Assembly: GCF_900996245.1 (NCBI RefSeq)
Contig: NZ_CAAJGK010000039.1
Coordinates: 122,596-186,595 of the forward strand
DNA length: 64,000 nt
Reading direction: 5' to 3'
DNA from: Paraburkholderia sp. BCC1886
GTDB taxonomy: Bacteria > Pseudomonadota > Gammaproteobacteria > Burkholderiales > Burkholderiaceae
Made by a program: the position numbers and the translations under genes. Under the pieces are notes generated by a model, which searched no databases, was not told the origin of the DNA, and worked only from the letters and a program-made list of their open reading frames with translations. Of the stretch, positions 8,282 to 16,903 are shown one piece after another (positions within the stretch are counted from its first letter, which is position 1; every line of letters starts with the position of its first letter).

Positions 8282-10449
8282 ACTTCGATCTTCGTCCTCT
8301 GAATAACGTCGAGCCTTCCGCGAATCCCGACTTCGCATGGCAGGCCACCAGCAACGACCCGCAATTCGAACTGGTGGGCTGGGAAGCGTTGTCGGGCCAG
8401 GCCGCGCGAATTTCATTCGACCTCAAAACCAGCACCGCGTCGGCCTCGCCGTGCATGATCTACGCGGACGCGGGCTCCGGCATGTCCGAGCACAGCGCCA
8501 TCGGTCTGAACGTCGACGCCAACGGGCACGTCGATCAGGAAGTCGTGTTTCCGACGCTGGCCGGTCCGCTTCGCTTCGACCCGATCGCGTTGCGCGCCGC
8601 ATTCACGGTGACCGGCCTGAGCATCGAGCTACTCGATTCCGACAAGTGCTCGCCCGAACTGCTGGCCCGCGCGCGGCGAATCGCCGCGTGGCGCGGCGGC
8701 CCGTTACCGGTCGCGGCGCCGGTGGTCGGCGAGTCGTATCAGCAGTGGATCGAGTCGAACGAGCCCGCGCCCGCGACCTATCCGGCCTTGCGCGAGCGTT
8801 CGAAAACGTTCGCGCTGCAGCCGTTGGTGAGCATCGTCATGCCGACGTACAACACGCCGGCAAAGTGGCTGAGCAAGGCGCTCGATTCCGTGATCGATCA
8901 GGTCTACGAGAACTGGGAAATCTGCGTGGCGGACGACTGCTCGACCAAGCCCGAAGTGCGTACCGTGCTGGACGCCTACGTGGCGCAATACCCGGGGCGC
9001 GTGAAGGTCGCCTACCGTACGCAGAACGGCCACATCAGCGCGTCGAGCAACTCGGCGCTCGAACTGGCAACCGGCGAATTCGTCGGGCTGCTCGATCACG
9101 ACGACGAACTGCATCCGCTCGCGCTCTACTGCACCGTCGAGACGCTCAACGCGCATCCCGACGCGGCGCTCATCTACAGCGACGAAGACAAGATTTCCGA
9201 AGCCGGCGAGCGCTCGGACCCGTACTTCAAGTGCGATTTCAACTACGACCTGTTTCTCAGTCAGAACATGATTTCGCATTTCGGCGTGTACAAGACGTCG
9301 GTGATGCGCGAAGTCGGCGGCTTCAGGGTCGGCTTCGAAGGCTCGCAGGACTACGACCTCGCGTTGCGCGTGCTCGATCACGCCGGCCCGCAGGCAATCC
9401 AGCACGTGCCGCGCGCGCTGTACCAGTGGCGCATGATCCCGGAAAGCACGGCGGCCGGACACGACGCCAAGCCTTACGCGCATATCGCGGCGATGCGCGC
9501 GCTCGACGAACATCTGGCGCGCAACAAGATCGCCGCTCACGCCGAACACGCGCCCGGCACGGACGCGTTCAACAAGGTCGTGTATGACTTGCCGGCCGAC
9601 CTGCCGTCGGTGGAAATCATCATTCCGACGCGTGACTCCGCAGGCCTCGTCGAACAGTGCGTCGAATCGGTCCGGGAGAAGTCGAGCTACCCGAACTGGC
9701 GAATCACGATCATCGACAACGGCTCGGTCAAGCCCGAAACCCACGAGCTGTTCGCGCGCCTGCAAACGGACGAGCGCATTCGCGTCGTGCGCGACGATTC
9801 GCCGTTCAACTACTCCGCGCTGAACAATCGCGTCGCGCTCGCGAGCACGGCCGATTTCGTCTGCCTGATGAACAACGACATCGAAGTCATCAACGCGGAC
9901 TGGCTCGAAGAAATGGTCGCGCTCGCCTCGCAGCCGAACGTCGGCGCGGTCGGCGCCAAGCTGCTCTATCCCGACGACACCATCCAGCACGGCGGCGTGA
10001 TTCTGGGCGTGGGCGGCATCGCGAGTCATGCGCACAAGCACTTCCCGAACAGCCATCCGGGCTACTTCGCGCGCGCCCGGCTGCGCAATGCGATGAGCGC
10101 GGTGACGGCTGCGTGCCTGCTGATCCGCCAGTCCATTTACCAGCAGGTCGGCGGTCTGGACGAGCAGTTGCACGTCGCCTACAACGACATCGACTTCTGC
10201 CTGCGCGTGGGCAAGGCCGGCTATCGCAATGTGTGGACGCCGTACGCCGAGCTTTATCACCACGAGTCGGCCTCGCGCGGCGCGGAAGACACGCCGGAAA
10301 AGATCAGCCGCTTCAACCAGGAATCGGAACTGGTCCGCCAGCGCTGGGGCGACCTGCTGCTGAACGACCCTTACTACTCGCCGAATCTCACGCTGAACGC
10401 CGACGATTTCTCTTTCGCGTGGCCTTCGAGGGTGGCAGACCTTGGCTAA
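8278..10449 (+). CDS. Dual-domain family 2 glycosyltransferase
   Basis: Protein of 723 residues with an N-terminal region of about 170 residues that looks like a beta-sandwich (GWEALSG...ISFDLKT), then two GT-A domains. Domain 1 begins at VSIVMPTYNTP (about 188), with DDCS and the metal site LLDHDDELHP (DxD-like). Domain 2 begins at VEIIIPTRDS (about 445), with IIDNGS and CLMNNDIEVI (N-D-D variant) and the late NDIDFCLRV and HHESASRG motifs of rhamnosyltransferase-like GT2 enzymes. Two domains suggest it adds two residues, as in bifunctional polymer glycosyltransferases. ATG 8278 overlaps the previous stop (ATGA), and its stop overlaps the next TTG start. A start at 8224 would run far into the upstream gene. 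Confidence 0.9.
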   Translation: MNFDLRPLNNVEPSANPDFAWQATSNDPQFELVGWEALSGQAARISFDLKTSTASASPCMIYADAGSGMSEHSAIGLNVDANGHVDQEVVFPTLAGPLRFDPIALRAAFTVTGLSIELLDSDKCSPELLARARRIAAWRGGPLPVAAPVVGESYQQWIESNEPAPATYPALRERSKTFALQPLVSIVMPTYNTPAKWLSKALDSVIDQVYENWEICVADDCSTKPEVRTVLDAYVAQYPGRVKVAYRTQNGHISASSNSALELATGEFVGLLDHDDELHPLALYCTVETLNAHPDAALIYSDEDKISEAGERSDPYFKCDFNYDLFLSQNMISHFGVYKTSVMREVGGFRVGFEGSQDYDLALRVLDHAGPQAIQHVPRALYQWRMIPESTAAGHDAKPYAHIAAMRALDEHLARNKIAAHAEHAPGTDAFNKVVYDLPADLPSVEIIIPTRDSAGLVEQCVESVREKSSYPNWRITIIDNGSVKPETHELFARLQTDERIRVVRDDSPFNYSALNNRVALASTADFVCLMNNDIEVINADWLEEMVALASQPNVGAVGAKLLYPDDTIQHGGVILGVGGIASHAHKHFPNSHPGYFARARLRNAMSAVTAACLLIRQSIYQQVGGLDEQLHVAYNDIDFCLRVGKAGYRNVWTPYAELYHHESASRGAEDTPEKISRFNQESELVRQRWGDLLLNDPYYSPNLTLNADDFSFAWPSRVADLG

Positions 10450-13243
10450 CCCGGGACCTAACAGCAGCAGGACCGGATGGCTTGCCGAATATCGTCATCC
10501 CTCGCCGGCCGAGCTTTTCTGTCTGCCGAGCGCGATCTACTTTCTGATGAAGTTCAGAAACGATCTGGCGCGCTTCAATCCCAAAGGCCTGAACGACCGG
10601 ATCACGCTGTACTTCTGGTGGGAAATGACGGCGCGCGAGACGTACCCCGACTTCGACTGGGTACTGCGCCACGAAGACCGCGAGTATCTGCGGCAACTCG
10701 ATAACCACACGCTGATCCAGCGTCATCCGGACGCCCTCGCGTACTGGCTGGGCGCCACCTCGCCGAGCGTGCTGGACGCCAAGCATCTCGCCGCGACGCT
10801 GCTCGAACCGCAGACCGTGCTCGTGGAAGCCGGCCTCACACTGCCGCGGCTGATCACGATGATCGTCGGCAGTCGGGGCGACCTGTCCCGCGCATTCGAT
10901 CTGGGCACGTTGAGCGGCTATCTGAATTGCCTCGACTGGTGGGACGCTCACGGCCAGAACGGCAGTCCGCGCGTGAGCTGGCAGCCGCCCGCTTCGTGGC
11001 CCGAACTCCTGCAGCCTATCGACGACCCCGAGTCGGAGGCGATGCCGTTTCCGCGTTTTCTCGCGCTCATCACGGCCGAGCGTTCGGACCTGCGCAGCGC
11101 CTTCGACCTGACGAAGTTCACCGGCCGCCTCGCCGCGTTGAGCTGGTGGGAAGAGCACGGTTACCGCGAATACCCGCGCATCAAATGGACGCCGGCACCC
11201 ATCGGCGGCGTGATGCTCGAACCGGAACTCGCGGTCGTCGACGGCGGTCCGGAAGTGCCGCGCTTCATCTCGCAGATCATTCGGGAACGGCCGGACCTGC
11301 AGGCCTCGTTCGATCTGCAGGCGTTCACCGGACGGCTCAGTTGCCTGTCGTGGTGGCTCGAACACGGCCAGATGCAATACCGCGCAATCAAGTGGGTGCC
11401 ACCCGGCGCGCCGGTCCGCTGGTTCGAGATGGAATGGGGCGATCACGCCGACTGGCTGCCGCTGCCGCGCTTCCTGCGTCTGATCCTCGAAGAACGGCCC
11501 GATCTGCAGGCGCTCTGCGCGCCGGCGCTCTTTACCGGACGGCTGAAATGTCTGTCGTGGTGGGTCGAACACGGGCAATTGCAGTACCCGGCGATTCACT
11601 GGGTGACCCCGGCGCTGCCCGACGAGCTGTTCACGATGGAAGCCGGCACCGAATGCGCGTTGCCGCTGCTGCCGCGCTTTCTCGTTCTGATCTGGAACGA
11701 GCGGCGCGATCTTCAAGGGGCGTTCGACCTGAACAGTTTTGGCGAACGCCTGGGGTTCCTTGCCTGGTGGGAGCGCAACGGGCAGAACGAATATCACGCG
11801 ATCAAATGGTCGGCCACCCGCCTGCCCGCAGCGCTCGCGCGCATGGACGACGAGCAGACGCCCGGCACGTCCGTGCTGCCGCGCTTTCTGGAAATGATCG
11901 TCAGCGAGCGTGCCGATCTGCGTGCCGCCTACGACGCGAGTACCGAGTCGGGCCGCGCGCAACTCGTGCACTGGTGGAACGAGTGGGCCGAAGTCGAATA
12001 TCCGTTGCTGGGCACGCTGAAAATCCGCTGGGCCGACAGCAGCAGTGAGGGCGAAGGCGGGAGCGAGGGCGAGAGTGATCGCGCGGCCGAAGCGCCCCGC
12101 TATCACGCGTACGTCCAGCCGGCCGGCTACGAATTCGGCGTGAACATAGTCGGCTTCCCGCAAGGCGTGCTCGGCCTCGGCGAAGACGCGCGAATGGCGG
12201 CGCGGGTATTCCAACTGAACGACACGCCGGTCGCGCTGATCAACGCGCCGATGTCGGGGCCCGCCAAGCTCGACCATTCGGTCGATCATCTGATCAGCGA
12301 GTCGCTCAAGTACAGCGTCAGCCTGATTTGCCTGCCCGCGCCGGAGATGGTGCGCCTCGCGCTGGAAGGCGGCCGCCGCCTGATCGACGCGCCCACGCAC
12401 AAGATCGGCGCGTGGCCGTGGGAGCTGCCTCACTGGCCGGGCGCGTTCGGCAAAGTGCACCAGATGGTCGATGAAATCTGGGCGCAGAGCCGCTTCGTGC
12501 AGAGCGTGTACACCCGTCTCGGCGATACACCCGTCTATCACATGCCGATGGCGGTCGAAGTGCCGCAGCCGGCCGATCCGCGGCGCGAACGGTTCGGGCT
12601 GCCCGCCGACCTGTTTCTGTTCTATCTGATGTTCGACGGCAATTCGTGGCTGAGCCGCAAGAATCCGCTCGCCGGCGTGCGCGCGTTCAAGGAGGCGTTC
12701 GGCGAGCGCTCTCCGGGCGTCGGGCTCGTCATCAAGGCGATGAACGTGCGCGACGACGATCCGGTCTGGCGCGCCGTCCTCGAACTGACCTCGGGCGACG
12801 AGCGTATCCATATCGTTTCCGAACGGCTCAGCCGGCAGGATTCGACCGACTTCATGGCCTGTTGCGACGCCTATGTCTCGCTGCATCGCAGTGAAGGCTT
12901 TGGCCGCGTGATTGCTGAAGCCATGGCGCTCGGACAACCGGTGGTGGTCACCAATTTTTCCGGCAACGTCGACTTCTGCGAGCCCGACACCGCGTTTCTG
13001 GTGGATGGCGAACTGATCCCGCTACGCGCCGGCGATTACCTGTTTTCCGAAGGCCAGTACTGGTGCGATCCGGACGTGTCGGTTGCGGCTAACCAGCTCA
13101 AGCGCATGATCGACGACGCGCCGCTGCGCGAGCGCATCGCGCAGGCGGGCCAGGCGCGCGTGCAGCGCGACTACTCGGTGGAAGCGGTCGCACGCGCCTA
13201 CGCGCGACGCTTGAGCGAAATCGCGGAGGCGAAGTCTTCATGA
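10442..13243 (+). CDS. Glycosyltransferase (GT4) with six N-terminal 69-residue tandem repeats
   Basis: Large protein of 933 residues. Residues about 134-530 contain six copies of a module that repeats every 69 residues exactly (starts near 134, 203, 272, 341, 410, 479). Its core reads roughly LPRFL-x2-I-x2-ER-x-DLQ-x-AFDL, then F-x-GRL, LSWW-x-EHGQ and AIKW. A diverged copy sits at about 31-73 (FLMKFRNDL...FWWEM). Residues about 563-930 form a GT-B domain with NIVGFPQGVLGLGEDAR, MFDGNSWLSRKNP and the donor motif SEGFGRVIAEAMALGQPVV. The start is TTG 10442, overlapping the previous gene, with GAGGGTGG upstream; the first ATG in frame would remove conserved sequence. The repeat is not one I can name; it may bind acceptor glycan or partner enzymes. 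Confidence 0.85.
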   Translation: MANPGPNSSRTGWLAEYRHPSPAELFCLPSAIYFLMKFRNDLARFNPKGLNDRITLYFWWEMTARETYPDFDWVLRHEDREYLRQLDNHTLIQRHPDALAYWLGATSPSVLDAKHLAATLLEPQTVLVEAGLTLPRLITMIVGSRGDLSRAFDLGTLSGYLNCLDWWDAHGQNGSPRVSWQPPASWPELLQPIDDPESEAMPFPRFLALITAERSDLRSAFDLTKFTGRLAALSWWEEHGYREYPRIKWTPAPIGGVMLEPELAVVDGGPEVPRFISQIIRERPDLQASFDLQAFTGRLSCLSWWLEHGQMQYRAIKWVPPGAPVRWFEMEWGDHADWLPLPRFLRLILEERPDLQALCAPALFTGRLKCLSWWVEHGQLQYPAIHWVTPALPDELFTMEAGTECALPLLPRFLVLIWNERRDLQGAFDLNSFGERLGFLAWWERNGQNEYHAIKWSATRLPAALARMDDEQTPGTSVLPRFLEMIVSERADLRAAYDASTESGRAQLVHWWNEWAEVEYPLLGTLKIRWADSSSEGEGGSEGESDRAAEAPRYHAYVQPAGYEFGVNIVGFPQGVLGLGEDARMAARVFQLNDTPVALINAPMSGPAKLDHSVDHLISESLKYSVSLICLPAPEMVRLALEGGRRLIDAPTHKIGAWPWELPHWPGAFGKVHQMVDEIWAQSRFVQSVYTRLGDTPVYHMPMAVEVPQPADPRRERFGLPADLFLFYLMFDGNSWLSRKNPLAGVRAFKEAFGERSPGVGLVIKAMNVRDDDPVWRAVLELTSGDERIHIVSERLSRQDSTDFMACCDAYVSLHRSEGFGRVIAEAMALGQPVVVTNFSGNVDFCEPDTAFLVDGELIPLRAGDYLFSEGQYWCDPDVSVAANQLKRMIDDAPLRERIAQAGQARVQRDYSVEAVARAYARRLSEIAEAKSS
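10841..12031 (+). repeat. Six in-frame 207-base repeats inside the glycosyltransferase gene
   Basis: The unit starts fall near 10841, 11048, 11255, 11462, 11669 and 11876, a constant 207-base step. About 47 residues per unit are conserved, separated by 22-residue variable linkers rich in Pro and acidic residues. Copies 3 to 5 (FTGRL...LSWW) are closest to each other. The conservation is at protein level; the DNA copies have diverged, so the duplication is old. Confidence 0.85.
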
Positions 13244-14304
13244 CGCTGCGAGTGTGTGCGCCGGATATTTTCGCCGGCGATGCAGTGGGCAATCACTGCC
13301 TGGGTCTCGCCCGCGTGGCCCGACGTCTCGGGCTTGCCGTCGAACTCTACGCGACCGGTTTCGATGCGGGGACGCCGGACGTGCATCCGCTGGAGAGCCT
13401 GTTCGACAGCGTGGCGCCCGACGATATCGTGCTGCTGAGCTATTCGATCTTCGATCCCAATCTCGAACGGCTGCTTGCGCTCGCGTGCAGGAAGATCTGC
13501 TATTTCCACGGCGTGACCGATCCCGATCTGCTGCGCACGTTCGAACCGCGGACCGCCCAGTTGTGTGAACAGGCGTTGGCGCAATTGCCGTTGCTCGCCG
13601 GCTTCGATGCCGTCGTCGCCAATTCGCATGACACCGCTCACAGTCTCGCCGGTCTCGCTCAAGCGGACGCAGTCGAAGTCGTGCCGCCGGTCTTTGCCGA
13701 TATGCCGGCGTTCCGCCGCGACAAACCGCGCGAGGATTCTGCGTCGCCCGGGCACCCGCAGCCCAACCTGCTCATGGTGGGCCGCGTCGTGCCGCACAAG
13801 CGGATCGAGGACGGCATCGAACTGCTCGCGCGCCTGAAGCAAAGAGAGTTTGCGGCTACGTTGACCATTGTCGGCAGCGCACCGAATTACGACTACCTGA
13901 AGTATTTGATCAACCATGCGCGCCGCCTCGGCGTGCTGGAACAGGTGGATTTCAAAGGCATGCTCGACGACGCGGATCTGTTCGAATGCTACGACACCAC
14001 CAGCGCGCTACTCGCGCTCAGCCAGCACGAAGGATTCTGCGTGCCGGTGCTCGAAGCGATGCACGCGGGTAAGCCGGTGTTCGTTCGCGGCGGTACCGCG
14101 GCGGAGGAAATCTGTCCGCCGGACTGCGTGTTCGGTGCCGGCGTGGATCTCGACGACTGGGCGGCTGCGGTGGTGGCGCGTCTCACGTCATCGGTGCAAG
14201 CCCCAACGGGCAGCGATGCCTTTATCGAACAGGCCAACGCCGTATTGCAACGCGCAAGCGACAGCATCTGGCGTGACATCTTCATTCGTCCGCTAACTGG
14301 TTGA
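13240..14304 (+). CDS. Glycosyltransferase family 4
   Basis: GT-B glycosyltransferase of 354 residues. The C-terminal half has LLMVGRVVPHKRIEDGIEL (donor domain entry), LTIVGSAPNYDYL, DFKGMLDDADLFECY and SQHEGFCVPVLEAMHAGKPV, the E-x7-E donor motif. The N-terminal domain has an acceptor loop FAGDAVGNHCLGLARVA. ATG 13240 overlaps the TGA of the repeat-bearing glycosyltransferase (ATGA), so it is translationally coupled and the last gene of the plus operon that began at 7310. It converges on the minus-strand operon with only 13 bases between stops, and no terminator hairpin is visible there. Confidence 0.9.
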   Translation: MTLRVCAPDIFAGDAVGNHCLGLARVARRLGLAVELYATGFDAGTPDVHPLESLFDSVAPDDIVLLSYSIFDPNLERLLALACRKICYFHGVTDPDLLRTFEPRTAQLCEQALAQLPLLAGFDAVVANSHDTAHSLAGLAQADAVEVVPPVFADMPAFRRDKPREDSASPGHPQPNLLMVGRVVPHKRIEDGIELLARLKQREFAATLTIVGSAPNYDYLKYLINHARRLGVLEQVDFKGMLDDADLFECYDTTSALLALSQHEGFCVPVLEAMHAGKPVFVRGGTAAEEICPPDCVFGAGVDLDDWAAAVVARLTSSVQAPTGSDAFIEQANAVLQRASDSIWRDIFIRPLTG

Positions 14305-14317
14305 CGCGTTGCCGTCG

Positions 14318-15211
14318 TTACTGCTTGTCGAACCTGTCGAAGTCGATCGGCTTGCCCGTATGCGGATGCGGATTGATCGAGAAATGCGCGCGGACATACT
14401 TCAGCGAGAGTGCGCATAGCAGTTCCATCAATTCCTTCTGCTCGTGAGGAAAAGACGGGAGCCGGTCCGCGGCGTCGACCGGTTTTTGCATATACCGCAC
14501 CATGTCTTTTTCGAAATCGCTGACGCAGTAGTCGAGCACGGCGTCACCCTCGATGGGATAAGCGGCGACCTTCACAGCGGAATTGAGCGTCAGGAACGTG
14601 CTGAATAACCGCTCGGCCACGAACGGCAAAAACGGCGCATCGTCCGAATGAACCGTGGGTTCGAGTACCGCGCGCGCCGCCGCGGTATTGCTTTGCGTTT
14701 CCAGAAAATTCGCGATTGGCACCAGCACCTGGCCGACGTAGTTTTCCCAGAACGATTGCGAGCCGATCCAGAAATTGCAGTAGCACAGCGTGCCCGGCGA
14801 TTGCCGCGGCGCTTCTTTCAGATTCCAGCCGATTCCACACGCATCGAGTAAAAGCTGGCTGCGTGCGGTGAGTTCCGGATGAGCATGCTCGCCCTGCATC
14901 CACGCATTGAACGAGATGTACGCGAGTTGCGGAAACGGGTTGATCAGGCAGACGTCGGCGTCGGGATTGGCCTCGGCGAACGCCAGAAACTGTTCGCCGT
15001 CGATGCGCGCCTTCAGCGAAAACTTCGGCGAGAACAGGCCGGTGAACTCCTGCTGCAGATGCAGACCCTGCCGGTACATGTGGACCAGAATATAAAATTC
15101 CCGCCACGCGGCGTGCGCATTGTCCCGCAGCACGAGCGGGTGAAAGGCTTTCTCGGACAGCACTTGTCCCGGCGCGTAAATGGGCTCGAAGATCTTGATG
15201 GACGCGCTCAT
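14318..15211 (-). CDS. Conserved-looking protein of unknown function in the glycosyltransferase operon
   Basis: I do not recognise the family. The protein has 297 residues, is soluble, rich in aromatic residues, and lacks a signal peptide. Visible features are an N-terminal SASIKIFEPIYAPGQV, a central NPFPQLAYISFNAWMQGEH with clustered polar and aromatic residues that could be a ligand site, CNFWIGSQSFWENYV, and a His-rich C-terminus (FSINPHPHTGKP). ATG 15211 overlaps the stop of the histidine-phosphatase gene (ATGA), so the two are coupled and probably act in the same step. It could be a glycosyltransferase or transferase of a family I cannot place, or a partner of the phosphatase. Confidence 0.75.
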   Translation of the reverse strand: MSASIKIFEPIYAPGQVLSEKAFHPLVLRDNAHAAWREFYILVHMYRQGLHLQQEFTGLFSPKFSLKARIDGEQFLAFAEANPDADVCLINPFPQLAYISFNAWMQGEHAHPELTARSQLLLDACGIGWNLKEAPRQSPGTLCYCNFWIGSQSFWENYVGQVLVPIANFLETQSNTAAARAVLEPTVHSDDAPFLPFVAERLFSTFLTLNSAVKVAAYPIEGDAVLDYCVSDFEKDMVRYMQKPVDAADRLPSFPHEQKELMELLCALSLKYVRAHFSINPHPHTGKPIDFDRFDKQ

Positions 15212-15798
15212 GACAACCCTGCAATCTGAAGGTAAAACTGTTTCGTGTGCGGGTTCTGCCGGAATATCGTCATGGACGCGTTCGGCACCAGCACGTTCGG
15301 GAATTTCGACAGTGGAATGTTCAGCAGATACTGCGAGATAACCGAAATCGGCCCTGCATGACAGACCGCGGCCATCAAACCAGGCTCGTCCGCCCGGCTT
15401 AGAAAAACCTCTTCGAACCAGTTGACCGAGCGCGCGGCCAACTCGAGATGCGACTCGCCGCCTTCGTAACGGTCCGACAGATGCTTGCCCCAATCGGGAA
15501 ACGCCTGACGAAAGTCGTCGGCTTTCCACGTGGCGAACCGCCCCGCATTGGTCTCGCCGAGCCGGCTGTCGACGGTCCACTCGCAGCGGTCCTTGAACAG
15601 CACTTCGGTGGTCTGCAACGCGCGCAACCAGGGGCTGGAATACACCACGTCGGGCACGAGGCCGCGACTGTCCATCGAGACCCGCAGATTCGCGGCCTGC
15701 TGCAAGCCGTGTTCGGTCAGGCCGTCCTGCTCGGTCGAATTCAGAAGACCGGCGACGTTGCCAAATGACTGGCCGTGACGAATTAATAGAAGATCCAT
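15208..15798 (-). CDS. Histidine phosphatase (phosphoglycerate-mutase-like) family protein
   Basis: Protein of 196 residues with the branch-1 histidine phosphatase signature LLIRHGQSFGN at residues 4-14, where the phospho-accepting His sits. It also has YSSPWLRALQTTEVL (phosphate-pocket Arg) and, near the C-terminus, VCHAGPISV carrying the second catalytic His. The size is normal for the family. Within a polysaccharide operon the substrate could be a sugar phosphate or a phosphorylated glycan intermediate, as for the GmhB/CobC-like members, but the sequence does not say. The start ATG 15798 lies 19 bases after the upstream stop, and its own stop overlaps the next start. Confidence 0.9.
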   Translation of the reverse strand: MDLLLIRHGQSFGNVAGLLNSTEQDGLTEHGLQQAANLRVSMDSRGLVPDVVYSSPWLRALQTTEVLFKDRCEWTVDSRLGETNAGRFATWKADDFRQAFPDWGKHLSDRYEGGESHLELAARSVNWFEEVFLSRADEPGLMAAVCHAGPISVISQYLLNIPLSKFPNVLVPNASMTIFRQNPHTKQFYLQIAGLS

Positions 15799-15817
15799 AG
15801 AGCGCCTGACTGCTTGA

Positions 15818-16903
15818 TTACGAAAGCCCGGGCGCAGACGCCGGGCCGGGCAACGCTTTCAGGAACATGCCGGAAATACGGCGGACGCTGAAGCGGTCCA
15901 GCACGTCCTCGTACGCGTTCGTGCGGATGGTTTGCCGCAGCGCGGAATCGTCGAGCATTTCCTGCAGCGCCTGCTGCCAGCCGGGCGCGGTGTTCGGCGC
16001 AATATAACCGGTCAGCCGATGCTTCACGTTCTCGCGATACGTGGGGCAGTCGGAATAAATGCTGGGGATGCCGAGGCTGCCGTAGTCCGCATACTTGATC
16101 GGCGACTTGCACGAATTGAAGAACAGCGTATCCGGATCTTCCTCCGCGCCGAGCGGCACGATCGCGAAGGTATAGCCTTCGTCGCGAATCGCCTGCTTGT
16201 ATTCCAGATTGCCGCGACTGCCGCGATGCGTGACGCGTGGAATCGAATTCAGCTCGGGAAACGGATCGCCCCAGAAGTCGATGCTGACGTTCGCGTTGCG
16301 GGTCAGGAAGTCGCGCAAGGTGGCGAAGAACTCTTTTCGGAAACTCACCAGCTTGATGCCGTCGAGATTCGAAAAGATGATTTTGGGCGGCTGCTGTTCC
16401 TTCCACAACTCGGGCGACAGATCGAACGCCTGATGATCGAAACCGTTCGGAATGATCAGCACGTCCGAGCGCCGGACCTTGCGCATGCGCTCCTGCAGCA
16501 ACAGATTCGACGCGGTCGCCGCACTCGCCTCGCGGATCATGGCGAGCACGTTGTACAGCACGTCCTCGTTCATTTCGAGCACGCTCCACGAAGGCAGGTC
16601 GAGCAGCCAGTCGTCGAGATCGTAGATGGTATGCAGACCGAGTTCGTTGGCCATGCGCATGATTTGCAGCGACAGGTTAGACACGTGTTTGTTGAACAGC
16701 ACGACGTCGAAGCGATGCAGGTGCCGGATGCCGACTTCCTCTTCGGAAATCTGCTCCCACTCGATGAGCCGGTGCCGCTGCATATACGTCAGCAATGGCG
16801 CGAATCTCGCGCCGATGGTGCGAGACTTCATTCGTCCATCGGTCATGGAGCGCCGCTGGACCACTAACAGGCGGGGAATTTTTTTAATGTGTGAGTCCGG
16901 CAT
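15818..16903 (-). CDS. Glycosyltransferase, GT-B type
   Basis: Protein of 361 residues. The C-terminal half has the donor-site pattern SCKSPIKYADYGSLGIPSIYSDCPTYRE, typical of GT4/GT1 enzymes that resemble teichoic-acid and capsule transferases. IIFSNLDGIK and IDFWGDPFPE mark the start of the second Rossmann domain. The N-terminal part contains FDVVLFNKHVSN and TIYDLDDWLLDLP (a DLDD stretch common in these transferases). The start ATG 16903 overlaps the end of the upstream glycosyltransferase by 20 bases, so the two are co-transcribed; an internal start at MTDG (residue 20) would remove the overlap and cannot be excluded. Substrates are unknown. Confidence 0.82.
   Translation of the reverse strand: MPDSHIKKIPRLLVVQRRSMTDGRMKSRTIGARFAPLLTYMQRHRLIEWEQISEEEVGIRHLHRFDVVLFNKHVSNLSLQIMRMANELGLHTIYDLDDWLLDLPSWSVLEMNEDVLYNVLAMIREASAATASNLLLQERMRKVRRSDVLIIPNGFDHQAFDLSPELWKEQQPPKIIFSNLDGIKLVSFRKEFFATLRDFLTRNANVSIDFWGDPFPELNSIPRVTHRGSRGNLEYKQAIRDEGYTFAIVPLGAEEDPDTLFFNSCKSPIKYADYGSLGIPSIYSDCPTYRENVKHRLTGYIAPNTAPGWQQALQEMLDDSALRQTIRTNAYEDVLDRFSVRRISGMFLKALPGPASAPGLS

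Noticed and set aside
10388..12937. Very long open frame on the minus strand opposite the repeat-bearing glycosyltransferase (about 850 codons)
   Set aside because: It is antisense to a gene with clear motifs and coupled starts. Its product has only Arg/Ala/His-rich low-complexity sequence, a known artefact of high third-position GC.
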